NCBI GenBank assembly: GCA_036852015.1
Contig: JAANDG010000566.1
Coordinates: forward strand, 1-64,000
DNA length: 64,000 nt
Direction: 5' to 3'
Source of the DNA: Pelodera strongyloides
Lineage: Eukaryota; Nematoda; Chromadorea; Rhabditida; Rhabditidae
In this document: positions 24,437 to 36,340 of the stretch, piece after piece
How positions within the stretch are numbered: the first letter of the stretch is position 1
Layout of the letters: each line of letters starts with the position of its first letter
Made by a program: the position numbers and the translations under genes
The notes under the pieces: model-generated
Databases searched by the model: none
Told to the model about the DNA's origin: nothing
The model's input: only the letters and a program-made list of their open reading frames with translations

Positions 24437-24772
24437 AAAGGGATCCGCTCACCTGCAATAGTATCTGTTTTTTTCTATAAAGGATAATAAAAATTTCGAG
24501 TAGTATTCTATTTCAATGCTCGCGAAGATATTAGGTGATAGTGGTGGTTTGATCGGTCCGGAATGCAAAAAGGGTAATTGTCCTATCTTGTTTGTATAGT
24601 CAATTACCCTTTTTGAATTCCGTACCGAAAAATCCACCACTTTATCACTCAATATCTTCGTGAGTATTGAAATAGAGCACTACTTTTTGTATTCAAAATT
24701 TTCATTATCCCTTATAGAAAATAAAGAAACAAAAAAACAGACACTATTTCAGGTGAACCTATCCCTTTAACA
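24437..24772. mobile_element. Long inverted-repeat MITE, family AAAGGGATCCGCTCACC
   Basis: The left arm begins TTAAAGGGATCCGCTCACCT and the right arm ends AGGTGAACCTATCCCTTTAA. The arms are about 150 bases each (CAAAAAGGGTAATTG against CAATTACCCTTTTTG) and nearly touch at the centre. Confidence 0.85.
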
Positions 24773-25060
24773 ATAATGTTTTATGGAAAAAAGTTATATA
24801 TTATCGTATTATATAAAGGAGAAGAGTCCGTTTGTGCTTCTACGCTTCAGGCGTTTGGTATAAATAGGCCAACTTTTCGCACTTCTCCAAAATTAGCGGA
24901 TTTTAATTGAATATATTACAAAAATTTTGTTATATACGCTTCATACATTTCATGTAAGTAATAAGGATGCCTCATGTGCCTTTTTCATGAGTACTTCGGA
25001 GAATCGCCCTCATTGAATTGGAAAGTCGCCTTAGACGGCATAGCCGATAATTATTTCCAG

Positions 25061-27976
25061 ATCCCCGATGTAGAGCAGGTGTTACAACAGTCAAAAGTTT
25101 CACGAGCGCGAAGGATGATATCGAGATTTTACGCTACCACTACGACAAGTACGGAAAAGTTGTATGCAAGTTCACGCAAAAGGAACTGGCCGCATTCTCT
25201 GAACACGATAATTGGGTGAGCAATATGATCTGGAGCATCGCATGCTTTCTTATGAATACATACCAATCTAAAACTAGATGGTTGTTGGGTCGAAAAGAGC
25301 GCAGCGCGGTACGCCGGTACTTCATTTTCTTGGTTGCCTAAATCGTAAAATCCAATGGGCTAGTTTCATATAACAAAAAGTGCTACTAGCTTTGGGGGGG
25401 GGGGGGGCAGCCAAAGTTTTTTGAAGGGGTGATCGGGCTGAAACTTCACCCAGATGGATAAGAAGCCATGGCCAATCGATCTGCGCTATCAGTTTTATCA
25501 AATTAACAAATTTTTTTGAGCTCCAAAATTGTCCAAAAATGGTTCTGGTCGCTCAATTTCGCTGAGCCTACATCCAAAGGGGTAATAAACTACGCTCATC
25601 TAATATAAATCGTCAAAGCCAACGTTTTCTATCTGTTGTGTATTTATTGATTGGCAAAGATATAATGCATCGAGGGGCTTGTTGAGTGGAAAGCTAATGC
25701 GCAGCGACTGTGCACGGCTATTAAGAGCCCTCACAGTTTACTCCTCTTCAAATTCTACTGATTGTTTATGGATTAGCCCTAGGCAGCTGTACATCCCTAA
25801 AACGGAAAACAAAATATATAGCTAATTGCCTTACAAATTTTTGGATGAAGGCTCAGTGAAGTTGGATGAAGGCTCAGCAAAGTTGGATGAAGGCTCAGCG
25901 AAGTTGGATAACCAGAGCCATTTTTAGAGTTCAAAAAAAATGGAAAAAAAACCAATAAATCGATAATTTGATAAAACTGATAGCGCACATCGGTTGGCCA
26001 TGGCCTCTTACCCCTCTGGGTGAGGTTTCAGTCCGATCGGAGCACCTCTTCAAAAAAATTTGGCTGCCCCCCCCCAAAGCTAGTATCACCCAAAAAATGG
26101 CTAAGCTCACCGTCCTGATAAAAAGATACAACAAGCAATAGAGACAATGTCAGCCGGCGCTCTGCCACTAAATAATGTACACGGTAGGGTGCGCATCTGA
26201 CAAACCTTAAGGTACGCGGTGAACGGGTCAACAAGATGCGCAGCGAAGAGTAGATGCGAGCGCGGAGAACAGCTGAAAAATTGATCCAGAACCACACAGA
26301 ATTCGGGGCTCTATTGAACAATTACGGTCCCATGGAAATCTAGGCGTCCCATGCTATTTTAGGCGTCCCATGAGCGTGACAACTGTCCCATAAAAATCTG
26401 ACCGTCCCATGGGTGAGTCAGCCGTCCCGTGGGGAGGCCAACCGTCGCAAAGGAATCTAGCCGTCCCATGGGCCTATCAACCGTCCCATAGACTAGCCAA
26501 CCGCCCCATGAAAATCTGGCAGTCCCAATCGTTTTCAAAGAGACCATGTGTACTGTATTTTTTGCATGCGAGTTGAGGGAGCAAAGCAAAGAGCCACTGT
26601 GACCAACACAACCTATGCTTCATAGATGTGTTGCACACAGTGCGCTGCAGGTTGATGTTGAGAAAGAGTATCACCTAGCTTATTTGAACTGATTTAGAGC
26701 GTTATATGCGGATAAAAGATACCATTAGAGATTGCCTACCATCTGGAGAACATACAGTATCAGTGCAATTATTGCCACCTGTATATTTTATTGGGAGCAG
26801 GAGACATGTTGTTGTTGCCGGAGGCAGCCAGCGTGGTTGATCATCCTCGCGAGATGGGAGCGCAACGCGCAACGGGAGGCTTTTCGGTCGGGGATGGGAG
26901 TATAAATACGAGATTTGATAAGACGTGTAGTATATGCCAGACTGGACGTGGCCAAGATTCATACATAGCAATTTTTTGACAAAAGAAAAAGTATGGGACG
27001 GTTGTGAGGGCCATGGGACGGTTGAAAGGGCCCTGGGACGGTCAGATTTCCATGGGACGGCTGGGAAGTCTATGGGACGGTTGGGAGGTACATGGGACGG
27101 CTAGATTCCCTTGGGACGTTCTCCTTCTCATGGGACGGTTGGCCCACTCATGGGACGGCTGGCTCGGTTGGGACGCCTAGATTTCCATGGGACGGTAATT
27201 CTACAATAGAGCCGAATTCGGCTCGGTGGCTTTGGCCCATTTCCGCCAGAAAAAATTATCAGCCTTGCACTGGCGAGAATCTGGCGCTACCGCTAGTTTG
27301 GCAAAGAATGGTCAAAGCGTGTTCATCAAAGAAAAGACTCGGTGAGGTACGCTGCGAAACATAGGCACATCTCAATACGCACGAAAGAGTGTGTTGCGGC
27401 AATATCCGGGTGATTTTTTTTAACGGAATTGGTAAGAATAAACTCAATAAACACCCGATAATCGTTAATAATAACGACTACGGAAGCCCAAAGTTAACGA
27501 TAAACTAATCAAAATGAAAAGAGCAGCCCGGCAGCAGCCCAATCATAAAAGAAGGTGTGCAAACTGTGTGCAATTCAATCTGGTGCTAATATGGAACAAT
27601 GGGGAACTGTTGCATCAATTCATCAATGCGTACTTAAGCCAAGAACCTGATAATTTATGTCTAGTCATCATCGGTGAGTTAATTTATTTTTCTTTCAGAT
27701 GGAATACATAACGCTTATCCGGAACGTCAGTAAGCAAGGACTGGCAAGTTGCCGGCAATTCCAACAAGTACGTTTGCATACATTACACGTTATTTTACGT
27801 GGTAGAATCTAGTGTTGGCTCTTACAAATTAAATCATTAGCAAACACCGTACCTGTCCTTCGAAATCTTTCGCCACCGCGTCAAAGATGTATCTTCTTTT
27901 TCGTGGGACCTTTTTCGTCGTGAAAAAATATTCGTAGAAAAAAAACATCATACAAATTACAAATACTACTTCTCAT

Positions 27977-28028
<52 letters not shown>

Positions 28029-30985
28029 CCACCCTTTTTATACCATTTAGCACGTAAATTAATAGATACGTATACTGACTTCAGGAAACATTAATAAGAA
28101 AATTGATATTGGTGATGAGTTAGTCCTTTATAGAACGTGCCCGATCCGGATCCGATAGATAAGGTCATAAGGTGCATTTAGCCCGCATGCAATAATAAAA
28201 TAGATCGGATCACAAGCTGATAAGCTCTCTGTTCTTCCTTAGCCCTTAGCATAGCACGGTTCCTCTTTCATCGTAAAAGCAAAAGAGTAAGTGTGTTGTG
28301 TAACGAAACTCCAAGACAACACATAGATATTATTATATTTAGTTCTACGACCATGTATATTTGTCCTTCCGAAACAACAAGATGTTCCGCAGGTGTGAGG
28401 TAAGCAATTTAAATAGATCATACTCTTACTAACTGCGCACTCCTAACAAAACAAGTCCAGCACACGACACTCTCTTCTTAGTTAGTTAAGATAAAGATAC
28501 GCACATGAGATGGGCGAAAAAAAACGGGAAACATAGCTACTTAGCTAATTGTAAGCTATAGCAAAGTGGGCGATGCAGAAACACGTTTTTCCTTTTTCGT
28601 TGGTAATTTCTGAAAAAGGCGAAAGGCCTAACGTCCATGCATGAACGATAGTCCTTTCTGTTGCCCGACTAATGGTGAGTTCGTAATTTTGTCAGCCCCT
28701 GCAAAACGCTGACAACGGCGATATTCACATACAAAAACGAACAATAACACAACTCATCCGTCTTCCATTCTATTCAATGCATTCCGCAGCCACGACACAC
28801 TGTCCAGAACAGCGCCAATAATACTTCTTTCCAGATGGTAGCAAAATTTTGTGAGGACTGCAAGGTTCAATGCAGACACGTGAACAAGAAGGCTTACTCC
28901 TCGCGAAAGGAAATGGTGTCCTGGTCGACTGACACCCTTGATGTGCAGGAGGGAAATTGCCCGCGGAACTGGACAAGTGTTAACATCGAGAAGGTTTTTA
29001 CTACTTTTCGTTCAGTTCAAAATTACATGTAACATCAACCATACGCCCCAAGCTACTCAATTTAAAGTTTAAAGTGAAAAAAAAACAATTGGTTGATATC
29101 TGAATCTGACTAGCCAGAAGCATACTTAGCGTTATAATAAGGAATCGTTCGTGGTATTAAGAAAAGTAATGAGAATGAGATCATGAGATGAGTAAGATAT
29201 CGTACTTTTCGTTCAGTTCAAAATTACATGTAACATCAACCATACGCCCCAAGCTACTCAATTTAAAGTTTAAAGTGAAAAAAAAACAATTGGTTGATAT
29301 CTGAATCTGACTAGCCAGAAGCATACTTAGCGTTATAATAAGGAATCGTTCGTGGTATTAAGAAAAGTAATGAGAATGAGATCATGAGATGAGTAAGATA
29401 TCGTTTGTCCAATATATTTAACAAAACGATCGTTTGTCTAATGATCCCAATTACAGGCAGCCAAGAACAATGAAACCTGGCTTAAAGATGTGCGAATGAT
29501 CTGTGAATCTTGCTTTGAAAACCAGTGCTCATCGAAAGAATCTCAACAGATCCATGATGTTTTGCTGGCTGAACTAAGGAAGGGAGCGCCCGGACGAGAA
29601 CAACATGCTTTCAAGAAAATATGCTTGTTTCCAGTGTAAGTCCAATATCCAATCATCCACAACTTCTTCTTATCCATGTCTTCGTATGACTGCTTTCTTA
29701 TTTCGCAAGTGATGTTGTAATAATTGCCCATTGAAATCCAAATACAAAAAAAAGTGAATGCCTATGTCTTCACAGCCTCTTATTCTGTGGACCCAAGTTA
29801 GGAATATGCACTACGATAGTACGCGACATCACTGCAATGACGGTTACTGAGAAGTAAAAAAATTTCAGCGTCACGGGAATTTTCACAGTCCAGGCTTTGC
29901 ATCTGGAGACAAGATTCGGATTCTTCGATATGTGGCTATCTCTTAGATTGTAAGTTCATTACACTTCGCTAGATAGATAAGCAATGCATCAACACTCTCA
30001 GTCAAACAGCCAAACAGCATTTCTCATCGCTAAGGTTGTTGCGCAATACGCCTCGACTAGCCTGGCCAAAATCTTACGTCCCAATAAAGTTCGTCGACTA
30101 AATGAAAGAGATCTACGAAGTGCCTAACGAGTAAGAGACAGAAAGACCAGAAAGATAGAGAGTGAGAGTAAGTAAAGAGTGACAAAGCACCAGTAGTTTC
30201 GAGCAGCACAAAACTGGGTAGTGAGATACAAGATGTAGAAGGTTCGTCTTCCAACTCCGAAGTAATATTTTTTGCAGAGCGGCACAACAATGCTCCGATG
30301 CCGCTGTATTGGTTATCATTTTATGGAGCATTTTATGTGTGGCATTCTTCAACACGGACTCGAAGGCCAGAGGTATGTACTGTAGTTGGTATTACATATT
30401 TAACTTTAACACAACGGCAATGAGAAACGGGTTACTTAGTTTTGGGTAATTTTTCAGACCTCTTCGACCCATACCATGAATCCGCTCGAAGGGAACTGGC
30501 GGACCAACTGTTAAATTGGCTGAAACGGAATTTGTCGACGAAGAAGGATAGGAGAAGAAGAAAGAGAGGCAAAAAACACGCAAAAGGGGTACTAGTCTGT
30601 TAATTGTTGCTCACTAGCACTAGCGTCCACTTGTTCTCTTCTAGGCTTTTCAAGAAAACACACAAGTGCAAGTGGCTAATGGCTCGAAAGTCTTAGTTTG
30701 AGGTAGATGAGAATCACACTGTAATTACTTACAATGCGCGCTCTCTGATCCAAACGCATAGGTAAAACGGAAAACATAACAATAATTATAATGGGTTGGG
30801 TGTTATATGAGCTGATTAAATAGGTAAAATATCAATTATAGAAGAACCAGAAGGAAAATGTGAAGAACTCGAAGAGACGCCTGCCAGCCGATACACCGGT
30901 ATTGCAATTGGCTAACGGGAAGATAGCTGGACCTCGACGTGGACCCGCCGGCAGAGGGGGCAGAAGAAGAGGCTTGAACTGGTAA
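25061..30985 (+). CDS. Gene D: cysteine-rich single-pass membrane protein (9 exons, 5' end unknown)
   Basis: Exons: 25061-25215, 27699-27767, 28343-28399, 28835-28993, 29457-29635, 29869-29949, 30278-30372, 30458-30588, 30842-30985 (stop TAA). All intron phases join. The predicted chain has a cysteine-rich region (CEDCKVQCRHV, GNCPRNW, ICESCFENQC, KKICLFP), a hydrophobic segment AVLVIILWSILCVAFF, a cytoplasmic-looking LFDPYHESARRELADQLLNW helix, and a very basic tail (DRRRRKRGKKH, then GPRRGPAGRGGRRRG). This suggests a type I membrane protein with a disulfide-rich outside and a nucleic-acid- or lipid-binding basic inside; function unknown. CVAFFNTDSKA after the membrane segment resembles CVAMFLDETA of gene A. 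The first exon begins in phase, so earlier exons must exist, perhaps beyond the repeats. A fold-back element sits in the first intron. No family recognised. Confidence 0.6.
25382..26092. mobile_element. Inverted-repeat element with poly-G/poly-C ends
   Basis: Left end CTACTAGCTTTGGGGGGGG with CAGCCAAAGTTTTTTGAAG; right end CTTCAAAAAAATTTGGCTG with CCCCCCCCCCAAAGCTAGTA. Arms of about 150 bases; the interior holds four tandem GTTGGATGAAGGCTCAGC-type repeats (25845-25910). It is in intron 1 of gene D. Confidence 0.8.
26295..27218. mobile_element. Fold-back element with GGGACGG-repeat arms
   Basis: Outer ends GAATTCGGGGCTCTATTGAA and TACAATAGAGCCGAATTC are inverted. Each arm is a tandem array of 16-30-bp units built on CCATGGGACGG (right, about 26995-27200) or its complement (left, about 26328-26525). 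The loop 26530-26990 is unrelated. This arm architecture, tandem units inside long inverted repeats, is that of Foldback-type DNA transposons. There is no transposase inside. Confidence 0.8.
27979..28025. repeat. (AT)n microsatellite
   Basis: About 23 AT dinucleotides in an intron of gene D. Confidence 0.95.
29002..29403. repeat. 201-bp perfect tandem duplication
   Basis: TACTTTTCGTTCAGTTCAAA starts at 29002 and again at 29203; the two 201-base units appear identical to the eye. They lie inside one intron of gene D, so the coding sequence is not affected. Identity implies a very recent duplication or an assembly artefact. Confidence 0.9.
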
Positions 30986-31671
30986 TCATTCTCATTAACT
31001 ATTAAAGAATGCTAAAATCACGTGTGCGTACACTTCTTAGCCTAGCGCAAGCCGAATGAAAACGGGTGCCGGGTGCTATTTACTACATAAAGATAAAGAG
31101 TCAAAGGGAGAACATAGCAGGTATGCAAAAGTGAAAATAGATACTTATGGTGGCCAAAATTTAGAGAGGATGTCTCGATGAAAGGAAAAAGGACGTGACG
31201 CCAATTCTTCTAAATAAGCGTGTGCCGTCTTTTTTTGTAGAATTCCCCAGTGTTCTAGAGATATTTTTATAGAATAGTAGTAAATAGAAAGCCGGTTGCT
31301 TTCCTAATGAATGTTCTTTATTTTTATGTAGAACAGTGACTTGGTTTCCCGAAAATTTGTGAGTCTAAGGCGACGGCCTAAGTTTTTGTTCAAGTTAGTT
31401 TAAGTCGTAAAGGGCGCTAATTCTGGTTCGAGTTAGGTTAAGTCGTTACGTTTATCGTAAATGGCGATGAAGTTTTTTGCCTATCTAATGATGTCTTTTA
31501 TTTGCATACCTAGTGTCTAGCCGAGATGTTTATGTCCCTAAGTGGCTGCCTATGTAGGTGGTATTTTTTTACCTATTCATAAATGCTTATTTATGTATGC
31601 AACCGTATTATGATTGTACCCAGTAGTTCACCAGAATAGAACGACAGGAGAAGTGAATCGGGCATCTAACT

Positions 31672-32196
31672 GAACAACGAAACTCAACAGTTGCGCACGG
31701 CAACAGTTTGGGGGTGTTTCCCGCAAAAGAATTTGATGCGCGCCGCAAAAGTTTTTTCACCGACTCTGGTTGCCGTTTTGGTGCGGGAAACACCCCCAAA
31801 CTGTTGCGGAAACACCCCAAACCGTTGCCGAAAAGGTGCGGAAACGGTGCGGGAAAAGTAGCAACCGCAAAAAGAAAGCTTGTGTTGGATTCGAACCCTA
31901 CACTCTTGTTAGATACTTTCTCTGAACGCGCCTTAGACCACTCGGCCTTACAAGACATGTGAGATCTGTGCTTGCGGAAAAAATTAGTGCAACAACTGCA
32001 CTTACGGCAGATCCTCCGAGCGCTTTCAAAAACGTTGCCGAAAAGGTGCGGAAACCCCGCACCATTTCCGCACCTTTTCGGGAAACACTGCGCGCCATTT
32101 CTATTCCGCGCGCATTTTGTTTCCCATTCCTTTGCGGCGCGCATTTTGTTTCCCGAAATGGTGCGGCGCGCAACTCATCGGCTCTCAGTGAATGGC
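31672..32196 (-). mobile_element. Composite palindromic element with tRNA-like core, copy 2
   Basis: Reverse-oriented copy of the 20266-20812 element: CAACGAAACTCAACAGTTGC at the left, GCAACTCATCGGCTCTCAGT at the right, with the same GTGCGGGAAACACCC and CCGCACCATTTCCGCACC modules in the same order. Divergence from copy 1 is modest, with a shortened central palindrome. Confidence 0.85.
31872..31955 (-). other. tRNA-Leu/Ser-like sequence inside composite element
   Basis: On the minus strand AGGCCGAGTGG (A box, 31938-31948) and GGTTCGAATCC (perfect B box, 31888-31898) are 40 bases apart. The region corresponds to 20518-20600. The anticodon stem is unpaired. Confidence 0.6.
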
Positions 32197-33390
32197 CACA
32201 GACAGCGAAAGGGACAATGGATAAGGAACACAGGAAGTAACTTAAGGCGAATGAATGCTCCAGAGCCCAAACATTTCTTGATTACAATTAGAGTAAAACA
32301 CCTGCTAACTTCAGCCAACGTATGCTATGTAAAAAAGTTACATTACCTACCAATGAACGGGATCTATGTACGGCTTTGTGAGTGTTCAAGAATTACACAC
32401 TACTGACCGATTGTTAGCAACTAACGTCAATGTTATAACCACCGTTCATCAATAGATGACTCCTACTACGACGCGGAAATATCTTACAGCCTCATGCATA
32501 TTCCGCAAGTTAAACACACTACTGGCTTATTGTTGCAACTACAGTTAACGTTACCCGCAATCACAAATACCGATACCGTTTAACTATTACGAGAGGAGCT
32601 ACCTTATACAGCTCTCAAACGCGCACGTTACATTCTCTAAATTATCTTTAGGAACTATCGTAAAGTTAGCATTCCTTAACGGTTACGAACAGAAAGTAAC
32701 TTACAGTCACACGCTCATGAATGTTGTTCAACACCCGCCTACTAGCGTAGAACTACCGTTAATCACACCCCTCTTACACCACACAAATTAGCATATTTGC
32801 ACAATTCACAAATGGCGAACTACAAGGAATACATAAACAAAAAAAAAGTTGCCGCTGGGAAGTCGGCACAGCATAGCACAGCTACCCTAGCGTTAGCCTA
32901 CCTTACATAACCGGACTGGACGTAAAGTAGCTTCACCAGGTTAGGAATACTGTCGCACCCACCATGCCTCACAAATAGTCCCAGCCGCAATACACAAAAC
33001 ACACATTATGAAAAAGTAAACAATTCATCGAAATCCGAAGAACGATGTTGCACAAATTCACCATCACAACCCAACAACACCAAGAAAAATCTTTATACTC
33101 GCGTACGGGTACCGTATAAGCCAAACAAATACTCGGTACTGCACGCAATGAGCTCATAATACCCAACCAAGTATGCGAACTACAAAAGACGACAGTAACC
33201 ATCAATAAACATAAAATTTAAACAAAAATGATCAATATTCCATCAATATGAATGTCCGTTTAGTAATCGTTGGCGGAAGTGGGGATCTGTCACTCCATAC
33301 GGATCAGTCGACCTGAAATGTGCTCATGTTTCCAAAAAATAGACGTCCGAACCGAATTACCACAACAAACAAATGACATTATGAATTCAA
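32197..33390. other. Intergenic stretch, nothing supported
   Basis: Only short open frames without splice-consistent partners, a T/A-rich composition and no inverted repeat that I can define. Confidence 0.4.
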
Positions 33391-33396
33391 GAGAGG

Positions 33397-33615
33397 CGAG
33401 GCGCACTGGAGTTGGGAAAGGTAGGGGTAGGAAAAACGCCCGGGAAAGCCGGCTCGATATGGAAACGCAAGAAAAGTTAAGAAAGTGACAAAATGAGAAA
33501 CAATATATACGTTCGTACCAATAATCACAACTTTTCTTACGTTTCCAGCTTGAATTTTGAATTGAACCAAGTTTTCCAGAATTCTTCAAACCTTTCCCCT
33601 TCTTCAATGCGCCTT
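33397..33615. mobile_element. Hairpin MITE, family GGCGCACTGGAGTTGGG (degenerate)
   Basis: GAGGCGCACTGGAGTTGGGA at the left and CCTTTCCCCTTCTTCAATGC at the right, with inner GCTTGAATTTTGAATTG and TTTTCCAGAATTCTTCAAAC matching the right arm of the 36015-36340 element. Confidence 0.5.
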
Positions 33616-33828
33616 CGGTGAGACAACCAGCCCGTAAATAACAAAACGAGCCTCGAGAATAAAACAGAAGCAGCAATCAATCGTCATTTTCGGTAGAAGT
33701 GCACCCAAAACTAGTTAGCCTCGAGATCAAATGCTCATACACTATACCCAAAGTATTCACACATTCATTAACTGCAAAGCCTACCTTTTGGTCGTTTAGT
33801 GCATGTAGAATCAATTCTCCTCGGTCTG

Positions 33829-34227
33829 CTAAGTGAGGCGCCTCAATTCGTGCGTTGCATCCACCGGCCAATCACTGCATGTGGTCCCAAATGAACGCTG
33901 AGGGGCAGGGGCAAAGGATGAGTAGACAGACGCAGACCCGGTCAGACGCCGGCAAGCTGGTAATCGACGCCCATCCACCTGAATGAAAGATATTGAGCTG
34001 AAAGAATGTCTGACGAAATAGGAAGATGCTTCCTTGCTTCCACAAGAATCAAACCAAACTTCCTTGAATTTCAGGATTAATTTTACACATTTTATATAAG
34101 TAATTTGCGTAAACACCAAATAAGCTTTCGCAGCTTCCAAACGAATCAAATTGTACACGAGTAATTGGTAATAGTGTACTTGAGCGGGCCCCATTGGCCG
34201 AAAAAATATCTTTCCAAAATCTTCCAT
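33829..34227 (-). CDS. Small hypothetical gene (2 exons)
   Basis: Exons 34117-34227 and 33829-33978 in phase 0. The first begins MEDFGKIFFRPMGPAQVHYY and ends LEAAKAYL before a GTGTTT donor; the second follows a TTCATTCAG acceptor and ends at TAG. The predicted protein is about 86 residues with three cysteines in the second exon and no recognisable domain. Other frames through 33677-33871 are also open and have a GTAGGC donor, so the 3' structure is uncertain. Could equally be an unannotated repeat protein fragment. Confidence 0.3.
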   Translation of the reverse strand: MEDFGKIFFRPMGPAQVHYYQLLVYNLIRLEAAKAYLVFTQITYIKCVKLILKFKEVWFDSCGSKEASSYFVRHSFSSISFIQVDGRRLPACRRLTGSASVYSSFAPAPQRSFGTTCSDWPVDATHELRRLT

Positions 34228-36014
34228 CTTTTGCTTTATTCAGATGTATTCAACTACACTGAGAGTCCGAAAAGTGACTCACAAGGGCCCAAAGGGTCAT
34301 TGCGACCCACTTAATTGTGTACAGGAACGGAGCCAGAATTTCCACTGTTCCGCACCCGAACAAAGCAAACAGTGGTAGGCAGTAACATGTGTGCAGTACG
34401 TGTTCAAACTAAAACCACATTAACACACAACAAACTGTGTTACTTTAATTCATTTCCACGTTTTCTTGATAGAGAGAAACGGCAATATTCACTTACCAAC
34501 AAAGCTGTTTCGAGATGTTTCATCCATGGAATGGGTGGTCAGGTGGGCAAAATGGCAGACGAACGTTGAATCACGAGAGTCGACGAAATGAAGTGGCCAA
34601 GGCCGGTGGACCGGGTGGACAATAACAGAGCATATCTAAACGGTCCCACAAGTAAGTGATTACGATTATTACGAATAAAGCCGACAGAAATTGAAATCAA
34701 CATTGACACATAAAACAACATAATATAACGTTAAGTACAAGCACACAACCAAGAAACAAAGAATTACCAAATTTTTGATGCGGTTTGAAAACGATCGATA
34801 ATATGCGATGCAGCACCGAAAATCGAACGTGATCGAGGGCGGAGTACCAGCTCCGCGGAAAACGCACAATTAAAAGTGCGCAATTGTACAAAAGACGAAA
34901 ATCACAACACATTTGTCTTACAAGTAAAAACTGTATTTTAGCAAAACTTTATTCCTTTATTAGGAAAAATGTCGTTTTGGAAAACCAAGATCACATCCAC
35001 GGCACTATACGATTCTGAGATCATAAATATAGAACAAAAACAATAAACTTCTCAATGTACTTTGAGCGTTTCTCTGCAAAGGTAAACAGGGCTTCGTAAT
35101 AATTTATTCTCGTACAAAAATGCAAAGTATTTCAATACACCTACAGACGCTCATAAAATGTATTAAAAGAAGTGATATGAAAAATGTAAACGGCGACGGA
35201 GAAGTATTAGTGTTTCGATGATCCTTTTGCAATGAGCATTTCTGAAAATAAACGTAAATTATTCCTCGGAAGAAAGGTGGCGCAACATAGTATCACTTTA
35301 AAAAAAACTAAGTCTTGAGTGCATGCCGTACTTTTGTGTGCGCGGTAAAATAACACGGCTTGTCAACTACCCTAATGTAGTTGAACAGACTGCTCAACTG
35401 CAAAAATGATATGTAAACATGTTCAGGAATTTGTGGTTTTAATCATAGATGTACACCAATTGCTTTAGAAATAGCATTGTTAGACAAGCTCAAAAGAATA
35501 TGATTACGGCGGGATCCATAGAATGTGGGCTGCACAACTCCAAAAGAAAAGTGGCTCATCAAAAAGTTTTCTCCGTATTGCAACACAAACGAAAGCTTTA
35601 CCACAAATAACTCATCGTCATGGATGTAAAATATTGCCAACCAGTCGCCAGGCGTGCTATCGCGCGCCTGGCTCCTGGAGCGCCGGTCGTCGCGGCCTGC
35701 CAATTATTTAAAAAAAAAACTAGAAAGAAAGACCAACCGCTTCTAAGTGTTCCAAATCCGGAATTCGTAAATGATCAAAAGCGGACAAAAGTCGGCTGAT
35801 TGTGCATGGAGTACTACAGGCTGGCATCTCCAGTTGGTGGAACTCATTTGTGGCATTGTGATAGAAAAGCTGGAATGATTTTACGATTTATGGCAAGTTT
35901 CTTGAAGGTAGCTTCTTTAGGAAAGAAATCCCAGTTTGCTATCGATAATGTGCTTTCCTCAATGAATACCGTAACTCGATTCATATATGTTTGTTCGTTA
36001 CGTGTGATACGGTT

Positions 36015-36340
36015 TTTTAAAGGCGCATTTAAGATGGGAAAAGTTTGAAGAATTTCGGAAAAAGTTGGTTCGAGATGGGTGGGAAAAACTTGCAGGAAAA
36101 TCAAAATTTACGGTAGTGGAATCGTTGTGGGATATTATTTTTAACACTGCCGGATCCAAGAATGGATCGCCCGTTCGAAGTGGACCGCGACGGTTGGGGC
36201 TATATAGCGGAAAAACAACGTTTTTTTCATTACGGTGTATGAACTTTTCCAGTAAGTAAAATTTACTTTTCCGGTGGCCATCTTGAACCCAACTTTTCCG
36301 GAATTCTTCAAACTTTTCCCAACTCGAACGCGCCTTTATT
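36015..36340. mobile_element. Hairpin MITE, family GGCGCATTTAAG
   Basis: Left arm AAAGGCGCATTTAAGATGGG with AAGTTTGAAGAATTTCGG; right arm CCGGAATTCTTCAAACTTTT ending CAACTCGAACGCGCCTTTA. It lies directly against the remnant exon at 36338. Confidence 0.8.

Noticed and set aside
27514..27672. Open frame MKRAARQQPNHKRRC as an exon of gene D
   Set aside because: Joining it to 27699 in phase leads to an early stop, while 25215 to 27699 joins in phase 0. It might be an alternative first exon but has no other support.
35443..35703. Minus-strand frame starting MAGRDDRRSRSQARDS
   Set aside because: A single open frame of 86 codons without splice partners or a recognisable motif; it could be chance.
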